From positions 15,396,714-15,460,713 of the forward strand of contig CM029111.1 in NCBI GenBank assembly GCA_016859345.1: a DNA stretch of 64,000 nucleotides, written 5' to 3'. The notes below the pieces were generated by a model that saw nothing but the letters and a program-made list of their open reading frames with translations, was not told the origin of the DNA and did not search any database. Shown one piece after another: positions 36,629 to 46,985 of this stretch. The position numbers and the translations under genes were made by a program. Origin of the DNA: Istiophorus platypterus. Its lineage: Eukaryota; Chordata; Actinopteri; Istiophoriformes; Istiophoridae. Positions within the stretch are counted from its first letter, which is position 1, and each line of letters begins with the position of its first letter.

Positions 36629-36801
36629 CACGCACACGCACACACACACACACACGCGCACGCTCATGCCTGTTGACGTGTGCTGGCCTCCGCTGCTTCC
36701 TTATTAACTCTTCACATGCTGACTGAAGCATACACCTCATTACTGGCTGCATTGACAGTCTGGGATCCCGCTGAGACACACACACACACACACACACACA
36801 C
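36043..36801. repeat. cluster of four (CA)n microsatellites
   Basis: CA tracts at 36043-36092, 36224-36270, 36577-36657 and 36776-36801 are separated by unique sequence. All lie in the same orientation within 760 bases. Confidence 0.95.
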
Positions 36802-37121
36802 GAACGCTGGACCGAGACAGACAGGCCAGGGTTAGACGGAAAGACAAAGAGGTAGAGTCAGGCGACTGTCACATAGACAGTTATTCCAGACCTGGAACGA
36901 CACGGACATGGAATGATGGCGTATGTGAAGAGCAAAGACGTGAATAGATATGATGATGGTATGAAGCCAGACGCGGCGCCTTCGCCACCCTTAGACATGG
37001 GCTGGTCTAGGTATGTAGACGGGGATGGAGAAGAAGGCAGGTGTGAAGTGAAGGGGTAAGTAAGAGGTTGTTGAGGTCGTCTACAAGTAACACTCAAACA
37101 AACTCACTCATATGTAGTCTA

Positions 37122-37134
37122 CATATATATATAC

Positions 37135-37168
<34 letters not shown>
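37122..37168. repeat. (TA)n microsatellite
   Basis: TA tract with single C and G interruptions. Confidence 0.95.
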
Positions 37169-38956
37169 TAATTTCACCCTACTGCTGCTTTGAGCGCACT
37201 CAAAGTCCGTTCTCTTGCAACTAAAGACTTCCAATGCACCGCGAACGTCACGATGAGTCACAGTTGGCTTTTGAAGTGGCTGCTCTTCAGACGCTCTGCG
37301 GCGCCGGAGACGGCGCCCGGTTCGTCGTGACGTCTTCTGATGCTGGGCGAGTGGAGGCGGGTTGCCGGGTATGAGCTCGGTGTGACAGAGAAAGAGCTGG
37401 CACTTCATTAGGCGAGAGGGACGAGCACTTCCGCGGCATCTTCCCATAGTGCCTGAGCCCACACGATGTGCGTGTGCAAAAGTATATGGACGTGCGTTGT
37501 TAGTGCCAGGGAAGGGGGGGGGGCATTTACAGTGTCAGGGAAGCAGTGGCAGAAAAGGCTGGGTTATAAAAATAAGGATAAATCTAATGTAAGCATGTAA
37601 ACCAGCATGTTTGATTATGCTGTGTCACTTTTTATGGCCGTCTTTGCACATGGGTGCACAGGCTCTCACACACACACACATTTGCAAACACTTTTACAGA
37701 TCCCTGTTTCCATCTCTTAAATGTCAGTGCGGGCCTTTAAACCAGTTGCCAGTGAGCAACGCAGGGTAGAGTGGGGCTGAGAGTTCAAAGTGGCCAGGCT
37801 GCATGGATGTAATTTCCTCCTTTTAGCCTCCTGACTGAATTACTGAGCAAAGAGGCCAGCTCGACTGGGAGCAGCAGCACAGGAGAGCGGACGCGGGAGA
37901 GTGGGTTGAGGGGGGGGTTGGCGAGGGGGTGGCGGTGGGAGGGGTGAGCAGAAAGAAAGAATAGGGGAAGAGATGGGGAGATAAATGGAGAAGAAGGACG
38001 AGAAGAGAAAAGGGGGCCGGGGAGAGAGCCGGGGAGTTTCAGATCATATCGCCAGTATCCCTCTTAACATCTTTAGCGCTTGTGTAAGAGGGAGCACACG
38101 GGATCTGGAAAGTAATACGGGCTCCGGAGGCATCATTAGCCCTGCTCCACATCGGGCCATTGGGTGAAGCCGTTAAGTCGTCCGCACAGTCAAAGTAAAT
38201 TAGCATTTTTTTTTTGTTTTCTTTGGGTTTTTTTGTTTTTTTTTTTAAATCCATGCAGGTGTTTTATTAAGGTTATTTTGCGGCGTCCCGTCAGGTTCGG
38301 AGGCGAGAAACGAGTCAGGGGCCGAGGGAAACGGGGGGAGACGTCTGTGGAGGAGAAGCAGTTGAGAGTCCGATGTCTCGCTGCGCTTTTGTTTTGGGTT
38401 TTTTGTTTTGTTTTTTATGGGGTTTTTTTGTTTGTTTGTCAGTTTTATTTTGTTTTTTGTTTTTTTTTTTGAGAACACCGTTTTCGGTTATCGAATAGCG
38501 TTGTGAGCATTTTTAAAGCCAATAGCACGGCTGGTAGCGCGTATACACACTAAAGCGCGCGTGCAAACACAGCTGCCTCTCGCTCTAACCTATTCCCCTC
38601 ATCTCTTCGCCCAAAAAGAAGATTGAAGCCATACATAATTGATACACTCCTGGCTGTATTGACTGGTTGAATTTTTCATCCTCCTCGCTGGTCGATTCCC
38701 CTCACTCCATTATTTCTATGGTCACACTCCCTTCGCTGCCTCACAGCTCCCCTGTGACACCCCCCCCCAACAATCCTCTAGTCTGTAATATCTAAACACA
38801 CACATACACACACAAACAGAGATTAGGAGACAGCCCCCCCCCCCCCCACCTTCCTTATTGCCCACTGCCCCACTTTGTCTTTAATCCATACGGTTTGGCC
38901 ATCGGTCCAAGGGGACACATGCTGAAATTCAATGCCGGTGTTGGAGAAACTGTGTG

Positions 38957-39005
38957 TGCAGTGTGTGGTGTGTGTGCAGTGTGTGGTGTGTGTGCAGTGT
39001 GTGCA
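38957..39005. repeat. 18-bp minisatellite, about 2.7 copies
   Basis: The unit GCAGTGTGTGGTGTGTGT is repeated in tandem, then degrades into GCATGT/GCGTGT units. Confidence 0.85.
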
Positions 39006-40463
39006 TGTGCATGTGCGTGTGCTTGTGCTTGTGCATGCGTGTGTGTGTTCAGGATGATGTACAATTTGTCCATGTGCACGTCCACAAGAGCGGGCATTTT
39101 TACCCCTGTTTTTGCCCAGGGGCAGGAGGGTGGTGGTGGGGAGGGGGGCTCTTTACACCAACAGATGACAGAGGACAAATGAATAGTTTAAAATGCTTTC
39201 GGAGGCCTTAAATGCATATTTAAACAATTAGTCAGCCTGAGCAGCGAGAGCCACCGGCGCTCGGCGAGCCCACGAGCGCCGCCCACAGAAATGGCGTTCC
39301 ACGGGAAAATCGTCGAGGGGGAAAAAAAGAAAAGAAAGAAAAGGCCTCGGCCGCACATATTCCGCCACAGTCCCCCGCAACAAGGATCGTTCATCACGGG
39401 ACTTGTCTGGGAGAAAACGCTGCAGTGTATCATTTCCACTTTAAATACATAGTTAGTTGTTCCCGGGGTCAGCGTTGAGACATAATGGCCGCTCAGCTCC
39501 ACAGAGTTCAAACTGCGGTCAGGAGGAGCACGCCTGACCTGCTCCTCCTCTCCTCCCCAGCCTGGCAGTTTGTCTCCCACCAGTCTGTTACCGCTGATGA
39601 GCTGCCAGGGACCAGGCTTGCCCGGGACTGAGGGGATACTGGGGGGGGGGCTGGGTAAAGCCTGAATACGGGCTAGAGGAAAGGATGCTCCGGATGCTGT
39701 TAAGCATGGGAATTTGGAAACAGCTCTTTTGCTTGATCAAACCGTAATGGCTGGATATCTACTCTAGTGGCGTATCAGTTCAGAGAGAGTGTCAGTGAAG
39801 CCGCCTGGGTTGTCGCCAATCCCCCTTTTCCCGATTAGCTCCTCCATTTTGTCTCCACTCGAGTGGGTGAACAGACTAGAGGGAGATATTCGAAGAGATT
39901 GGCCAGCGGAGCTGCCTGTGACAATAAGGGTTGAAAGCTGTGATTTTCACACCAAATCAAAAAATTATTTTCTTGGGGGGGGGGGGGGGTGTTGGCCGTT
40001 TGCAGATGAGCAACCTGCATCACTTCGTTCCGCCCCGGCCTTTTCTCCCCCCCGGGTTTAGCCTCCTGAAATCAATGGGCGGTATCTATGCTGAACGTTA
40101 TCTCTCCGGCTTTAAAATCGGTTGTTCTGGAAAAAACCAGCCGGCACATGACAGGGGACTGACCTTCAGAAGCAAAACAGCACCAGCACGCGATGCTACC
40201 GTACCTCCCAGCTGATTCCCACTAAATTCCTTTTATTCAGAACCCATCCGCATTAGTGCTATGGACAGTCCTTTAATAAATGTTGCACGCTGGAAGAAAA
40301 TCAATATTGTGTGTTTCTACACAAAACTTGTTTCTCTCAAACGACTTGTCAGGGAGGCCTCTGACACCTGCTACAAGCACAACAACAAAAACAAGACTCT
40401 AAAAAAACATTTCCTTTCCATGTGGAACCGGAGAGCAACAGTAAATCTCCAGGGGATAAAGGT

Positions 40464-40465
<2 letters not shown>

Positions 40466-40504
<39 letters not shown>

Positions 40505-40575
40505 GTGTGTGTGTGTGAGTGTGTGTTAATGTATGTGTATATTTATGTTTATATATTTATATTTATGTATTTATA

Positions 40576-40643
<68 letters not shown>

Positions 40644-40687
40644 AATATATATCTATATATCTATCTATCTCTATCTATCTCTATCTA

Positions 40688-40729
<42 letters not shown>

Positions 40730-40771
40730 TAAACATGCATATATATGTGTATGTATATATATATATATGTA
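40466..40771. repeat. TA/GT/GA/GATA compound repeat block
   Basis: About 300 bases made only of (TA)n, (GT)n, (GA)n, CTAT/TATC units and TTTATA variants. It is the largest simple-sequence block in the window and almost free of unique sequence. Confidence 0.96.
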
Positions 40772-41860
40772 CATAATGAGGAGGATTTTTTATGTGCATT
40801 CATTATGCAGCACATGTGGCTGTAATTAATTACTTTTTCACATTTGCTCTTGGAATGTGGGTTTTAAGCCATCATCAAGGCCGCCAGCTGCTGTGGTCAA
40901 TTTGCAAAGTCAACCCAGGGGGCGGGGGGGGGGGGGGGGGGTCCGAGGGATGGGCACCCCCAACAACCATGCTCATGCCCCCGTGTTCTTGTCCTTAATC
41001 ACGTCGGGTGTAATCACCGCGAGTCTCGGGGCCTGATTATCCGTGGACCAGACACAACACTTCGACAGAACCCCTCACCTCTCCCCTCGGGGGGGGGTCG
41101 AGCCGTCAAGTGACCTCATCCTCGCACTGCAGAACCACATTCGTTCTCAATTTCAGTCTTCGAAGTTCCTGTGAAGCAGTTTAAACAAGGAGGGGAAAGG
41201 CAGCACTCGCTCTCAGTGCAGACAATTTCTTTTTCAGCGTTACGGTTTTTTTATTTTTTGGTTTGTTTTTTGTTTTGTTTTGTTGTTCCCCTACTGTGAG
41301 AGAATGCCGTCCCCCGTGGGCGGGTGTCAACGAGCCGGGCGAGATGGCTCCCGCCGTAGAGGTTTTTGTCGAGGGGAAGGTAAAAGTGGACCAGCCGGAG
41401 GAGGCGAGAGCGAGAGGCAGACGAGGGAGATGTGGCCGCCGCGCTTAGAGAAAGAGGGATTACCGGAGAAGATTAAATAGTGGCGAGCTGGGGGAGAGGC
41501 TCAGCCATCCATGTTTAGTTAGCCTGGACACAGGAAACACTGGCTGCAGGGGTCACTATGGGACTGAGGGACTCGGGGGGGTGTCTGTAGATTTCATTGG
41601 CTTTGTTCATTCAGCAGCGAGTATTTGCTCTTCTTTTGTGCCTTTTTGTCATTAGGTCCACTCAAACACACACAGATATACCCCTCCTCTCCCCTGCCTC
41701 CCCTCTTTCTCGCTCCCTCTCTCTGCTGGAATGGGTATTGTGTTCATGATCGATGTGCCTCATTCCAGTGACGTGGTAGCCTGGCTAATTCTCATTAAAA
41801 ATGGATGGGGCGTAGGGGAGTGTGTGTGTCTGTGTTTGTGTGTGAGTGTGAGTGTGCGTT

Positions 41861-41861
41861 T

Positions 41862-41894
<33 letters not shown>
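41861..41894. repeat. (GT)n microsatellite
   Basis: About 17 GT units followed by a short TA run. Confidence 0.95.
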
Positions 41895-41904
<10 letters not shown>

Positions 41905-42068
41905 CATGCGTGTCTATACATGTTTAAAAGGAGGTGTAGTTGACAGGAAGTCCCAAAGGTGCCAGCTGTTTACCCGCGCGCCGCTCAAGGTTGGACGGAG
42001 TGGTGGCGGCTGTGGCGGTCGGCGTCGGTGGTGGATGTGGGGGTGTTCCCGAGGTCAGAGCCGGGCCT

Positions 42069-42082
42069 GTTGCCTTGGCAAC
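42069..42082. promoter_or_regulatory. RFX X-box
   Basis: GTTGCCTTGGCAAC has two perfect RFX half-sites (GTTGCC and GGCAAC) with the standard spacing. It differs from the site at 11651 at one central base only. Binding is inferred from the motif. Confidence 0.55.
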
Positions 42083-43626
42083 AGCTTGCAAAATAGCTTC
42101 CTCTGCATTACCGGTGACGGTGGTTTTCTCTCTCTCTCCCTTTCTGTGCTGCCGTCTCTCCCGCTCAGCTCGGCGAGGCACATCTGGCACCGCAGAGACC
42201 GGGTCTCGTCAGAACACAGAGCAATGGGCCGTTTCCACCCTGCTCCGTCCTCCTTTTTTCTTTTTTTTTTTCCCCCAGTCCCTCTCTTTCTGTCTCCTCC
42301 TCCTCCTCCTCCTGCTCTGCCCCTGTGCCCCCATCCATCACGGAGGTGCAGCGAGCATGGCTGGATTTCAGGGCAGCGGGGCAGAGGAGCTGAAATGGAG
42401 CCACCATTTATTCTCTGGCGCAGACACAGGACCAGATGAAAGCGGTCCTGCTGCTCCCTAATGCACATACATTGTCGGGCTCTCACGGGTGCCGGAGCCA
42501 AACGCTTCCCACGTCCTCCGTTACGGCTCTTCTTCTTCTTCACTCCGAACGAAATTGAAGATGAGGTGAAGGCGCCGTCGGTCATCACAAGTGGCCAGAA
42601 ATAACCGTGGAAAATATTTGCAATTGGAATTTTATCCTCTGGCCTTTTTATTTCTCTTTTTTCTTTAAATGCTAGGAAGGCAGCAACACCTTCATTATCC
42701 GAGGCCCACACCTCTAGTTCTCTCTGACAGTTCTGTCACCCGTCTGTTTTTTCATCTTTTGGCGAAGTTGTTGTTTTCTTTAGACACAATTTCAACAAAA
42801 AAAGCTATTTATAACATTTACACGGTGAAAGTTCTCATGATGGCATCGCGACACACTTCATTACATGTCAGGATCTTTAATTTTGTGATTGAGGTCGATA
42901 AGAACGTTTGCATTTGCCTTTTGATTTGTTAAGGCTGTTCTTCAGCCCTACAGCCCAGATGTGGGGCTATAGGTTTCAGTAACAGACACGACACCACTGC
43001 ATGTGTGAAGGCTCGGCAATAATAATGGCAGCTGAGGCCCACTGAGCACGAGCCTTTGAAAGGGAGGAAGCTGTTGTTATAACCCCCTCAGCTGTCGCTC
43101 ACTCACCCCGGTCGCTGCGTATGCAACTCTGCTGTAGGCTCACTGGCTGAATAACCCCCCCCCCCCCCCGCTAAGGTCACCCGAGCTGGAAATTTAGCAT
43201 CAATTTGCCGGAGCGCGGTTACCCCTCGATGGCGGCGCCCGGACCGGCCAGGCCGACCCGGGCCAGGTCCGGATGAGGACGAAGGGTTGAAGGCGATATG
43301 GGCTCGCATGCACGGCTTCTTTTTATCCTCCTGGAAAACACGGGAACGACAATCAGCAGGGCTGTTATGGCGCCGTGCACGTGTGTGCTTGCGCGTGCAA
43401 ACACACACACAAACAAACACAAACACACACCCATGTAGATGTGTGCATACACACACACACACACAGTGGGAGAAGGGGCTTCATTGTGCAGCCCTGCTGT
43501 GTTGAGTGACTGTAGCGTGTGCTGGGCAACAGCTGCTGTGTTCAACACCCCCCCCCCCCAACCCTCCCTCACCCCGGTCTCCTCATCTCCACTACTGGCC
43601 CACATTGGTCTAAACATCAATACGGT

Positions 43627-43629
<3 letters not shown>

Positions 43630-43672
<43 letters not shown>
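43630..43672. repeat. (CA)n microsatellite
   Basis: About 21 CA units. Confidence 0.97.
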
Positions 43673-43673
<1 letters not shown>

Positions 43674-45257
43674 CACACATAAGCACACTTAATCTGTATT
43701 TTCTTTTTTCGGTTCTCAGGCTTTTGTTTTCCTGTTTACCTGACTCAGCCCCCCCCCCCCCACACCCCCACGACCTTTTTTTGTGTTTCGGTCTATATCA
43801 TCTGAAAGCGGTCTGTGTGTGTCTGCAGACATGGTTTCATAGGGGTCACCCCCAGCTCACCCCCCCCCCCCCGACAGCTGTCTCCACACTGTAACTCTTT
43901 AATGGAGCTAGGCCTCTGTGAAAGTTATACTATGAAGTTTCACCAGCCTTGGAGGGATCTCCAGGCTTTTCTTTTTGCGTGCGTGTGTGTTATGAGGGAT
44001 TTAGACACTTTGAGATACATAAACAGACTGGGTTACCCCCCCATCACCCCCCCACCTGGCTCCTGGTGGGCTTTTTTGTCATCAGTTGCGACTTCTGCTG
44101 CTGATGTGACCCTGTCCGCAGCTCATTACAGCATGCCACCTGTTTGTCCCGAAGCTAGGCGGGACACACACACACAAACGCACAAGCACAAACACACAGA
44201 AAAGAGTTTGTGGAGGTTACGGGGGGTTAATCTAACAGGAGTGTCCGCCACACAGAGCAGGGACCATCAACGTCCCGCCGTGTCAATGGCTCTCTTTGTC
44301 CCCTGGGCCCATCTTTTCTGTCGCCGCGGGGTTTAGGACCAGGCGGACAGGTGGTGGGTTATTGAGCTTTTGAGTAGCATAGACAAAACTAAGACAGAAA
44401 AAAAGGGGAGAAAATATAGGCTGGAACACACACACAGAAACACACACACACAGCCCGAGGCCTTCACAGCAGCTGACAGGTTTGCTTACCGCAACTTTTT
44501 GCAGGCCGTGCAACGGGCGGCCACATGTTGCGAGTTTCTGCTGTCAGCTGCTTTTAAAAATGTGAAACATTATGTTAAATAAAAGCCACTGACACTGACG
44601 AGAGACAGCTGTTACCCACTTCCTGGCTGACGGTTAACTCCAGCCCCACCGTCCTCACAGCAGCTCAGATCACCCAGTTGTGTTGTGGGCAATTTGCACA
44701 GGGTTTTAAAAAAAGAAAGAAAGAAAGAAAACACTTAAAAGGTGTTATTTGCACCCTTCGTTCACCCCCCCCACTTTTCTTTCTTTCTTTTCTTTTCTTT
44801 TTCTTTTTTTTTGCAGAGGAACCTATTAGGCATCGATCCGAGCCTGTGGTTTGGAGCCGAACAGGGTAACACACAGTCAGAGTCTGCCGTCATTATCCAA
44901 CGAGGGAAACTGAAAGACACAACGGACTGAAAATGAATCCGTGTCACACTCTGAGATTCACTTTTTCCGGCCTTCGTTTTTCTTCTCCTGCCTCTGGCCG
45001 TCCCCGCTCGTGCGGCGGCGGCGGTTGTGGTTCAGGCGGTTGTGGTTTAGTTTGTCTGTGTGTGTGTGTGTGTTTGTATGTTTTACTCCCGCTGACACAG
45101 TAAGATGCAGGTGTGTGTGTGTGGGTTGGGGGGGGCAGGATGCCCAAAGACACACACACACACACACACACACACTCAGGCTGACCTCCAGATCATACAG
45201 ACCGCTGTGCTGCACCAAACAGACTGAGGGCAATGTGGCTGAGCAGAGTCGTGCCTG

Positions 45258-45287
45258 GCAGACAGACAGACAGACAGGCAGACAGGC

Positions 45288-45322
<35 letters not shown>

Positions 45323-45339
45323 GAGACAGGCAGACAGGC

Positions 45340-45386
<47 letters not shown>

Positions 45387-45435
45387 GAGACAGGCAGACA
45401 GACAGGCAGACAGACAGACAGACAGAGAGACAGGC

Positions 45436-45468
<33 letters not shown>

Positions 45469-45490
45469 GGCAGACAGGCAGACAGGCAGA
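45258..45490. repeat. (GACA)n tetranucleotide array with GGCA/GAGA variants
   Basis: About 58 tetranucleotide units, mainly GACA, with recurrent GGCA and GAGA variants. It runs directly into a (CA)n tract at 45490-45512. All three forward frames are open because the period is four and no register yields a stop, which creates long artificial Asp-Arg-Gln-Thr ORFs and, on the other strand, Cys-Leu-Ser-Val ORFs. It belongs to the GACA/GATA (Bkm-type) repeat class. Confidence 0.98.
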
Positions 45491-46464
45491 CACACACACA
45501 CACACACACACAAAGAGCTAGATTGGCACACCCTATACGTACACAACCTGACAGAAGGAAGTGCACATGTTGCGTGGCAGCTGTAAAGGGACCGGGCCCG
45601 TCGATCGCACAACTTGGCCGACGCACACCAGTAGTCGAGCGCTTGACTCCCGCGCCTCCCCTTTGTGCTACGTTCACGCATGCAAATATTCTCGGCCGTG
45701 TATTTGCGTAAGTTTTAATGTCAACCGCATAAGCAGATAAGCACATGTGGTGTTTGTTCTTTATTCAGACGACGGTCGTCCGACCGCCCCGTGCGGATTA
45801 GCGTGGATTTGTGGGTGTGGAGTGTGTTTGCTCTCTACTGGAAGTGCTTATTCACATTCTCCGCTGTTGACACTTTCAACATGTTTTGCTTTGAAATACC
45901 AGTTTTACCCCCCCATTTGTTCCCATTTAATGAAAAACAAAACAAAACAAAACAAATTACAGTACAACAATAGTCATTAACTTTCAGTTTTAGAAATACG
46001 CTGCAGTTGTCTGTTTAACTTTGTTAGACTCTGTTTAATAAACTCGGGGGGGGGAGGTTACGCCTAGAATTATGAAGTCAGTAATTTTTTGATGTTCTAC
46101 TGCTGTAGCACGTTTCTAATAAAGTTGAACCTGATATGAGCTGGTGAAAAACTGCCCTGTCATTCTTAAAAAATTACTTTTTCCTGACAAGTTTTTACTT
46201 GCGACAGAATCGGACTCTGCAGCCGCTCCTCTGGGTACAGGTGTGTTTGTACAGGCCCTACCTATGTAGACAGATGCCCCCGGCACAGACAAAAGGCCCA
46301 TTGATGGCAGATAGAACGTCTTTCTCCGGCCAACCGATCCCAGCTGCTCACCGCCGTCTCTCTGGCTTGAGCAACACTCAGAGGCAACAGTTGCCTCCGC
46401 AGTTGACATCTCATGCATCGGCGCACGGTGTAACCGATCATCTGTTGGTGTGTGACTGAATGTT

Positions 46465-46467
<3 letters not shown>

Positions 46468-46501
<34 letters not shown>
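46468..46501. repeat. (CA)n upstream of the PSI1 exon
   Basis: About 17 CA units ending 105 bases before the acceptor at 46606. Confidence 0.97.
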
Positions 46502-46503
<2 letters not shown>

Positions 46504-46606
46504 CGTAGCCAGAGGCCTGTTTCGTTTTCGTGTTTTTTCCCCCCTGTGCACCTTGTGATGTCCGTCCGGCTGCGCCGTGACGCTGACGCTCTGATGTGTT
46601 TTCCAG

Positions 46607-46707
46607 GTCGCCCAAGTTCCCATCGAGTCGTGCGAGCAGTACGGGACGTGCGGCGAGTGCCTGAGCTCCGGGGACCCGCACTGCGGCTGGTGCGTCCTGC
46701 ATAACAT
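46607..46707 (+). CDS. plxna2: plxna2 exon, first part of PSI1
   Basis: The exon encodes 33 full codons plus two bases. It contains the cysteine-rich core CGECLSSGDPHCGWC of the plexin/semaphorin/integrin (PSI) domain, preceded by ESCEQYGTC. Five of the eight PSI cysteines are here. PSI domains are small disulphide knots that act as rigid linkers between the sema propeller and the IPT stalk. The acceptor is TGTTTTCCAG ending at 46606, and the donor is the consensus AT|GTGAGT at 46708. The last codon is split: AT here plus C at 55894 gives Ile, where mammalian plexin-A2 as I recall it has Met. A (CA)n tract lies about 105 bases upstream of the acceptor. The exon sits between 23.6-kb and 9.2-kb introns. 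Confidence 0.93.
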
Positions 46708-46940
46708 GTGAGTATCCCTCAGTCGCCGCCCGAACCCGTCTCCAGATGTTTTACATACTGATTTGCTTAGACAACCCCCCCCATCGAAAAGAATAGTAAA
46801 AAAAAAAACGCCTATGACTTCGCCGTGCAAAGGGAGGCGGGGCTTTTATTTATCCGTTAATTTCTACAGGCTGTTTATCTCAACGATCAAGCTGAGTTTG
46901 AGGGGGAGGAGACAGACTGGAAGTGGCTAGTCGTGGCCTG

Positions 46941-46985
46941 GGGGGTGAAGGGCGGTGAAGGGCGGTGAAGGGCGGTGAAGGGCGG
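46941..46985. repeat. 10-bp minisatellite, about 4.5 copies
   Basis: The unit GGTGAAGGGC is repeated without mismatch after the first partial copy. Confidence 0.95.

Larger units (their letters stand above)
33371..46606 (+). other. 23.6-kb intron, last part
   Basis: No exon was identified. This is the most microsatellite-dense part of the window: AC/CT 34111-34182, TA 35724-35747, a CA cluster 36043-36801, TA 37122-37168, TA/GATA/GA 40466-40771, poly-G 40922-40941, GT 41861-41894, poly-C 43157-43170, CA 43630-43672, GACA 45258-45490 and CA 46468-46501. T-rich runs occur at 38200-38250 and 38395-38470. A second RFX X-box sits at 42069. The last 105 bases before 46607 are unique sequence ending in the acceptor. 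Confidence 0.6.

Noticed and set aside
42055..42711. 218-codon minus-strand frame overlapping a 195-codon + frame
   Set aside because: Composed of Gly/Glu/Lys-rich sequence from pyrimidine-rich DNA on the other strand. No domain seen on either strand.
44817..44865. Exon-like 49-base segment with a strong pyrimidine tract ending in CAG and a following GTAACA
   Set aside because: The flanking plxna2 exons join in phase 0, so a 49-base insertion would shift the frame. The peptide has no plexin similarity. Most likely a pseudo-exon.
45258..45490. CRISPR-like regular repeat
   Set aside because: It is a continuous tetranucleotide array with no unique spacers, in vertebrate DNA.
44941..45746. Open frames of over 250 codons on both strands
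   Set aside because: They are created by the (GACA)n array, whose four-base period lacks stops in all frames. Flanking sequence has no protein similarity that I recognise.
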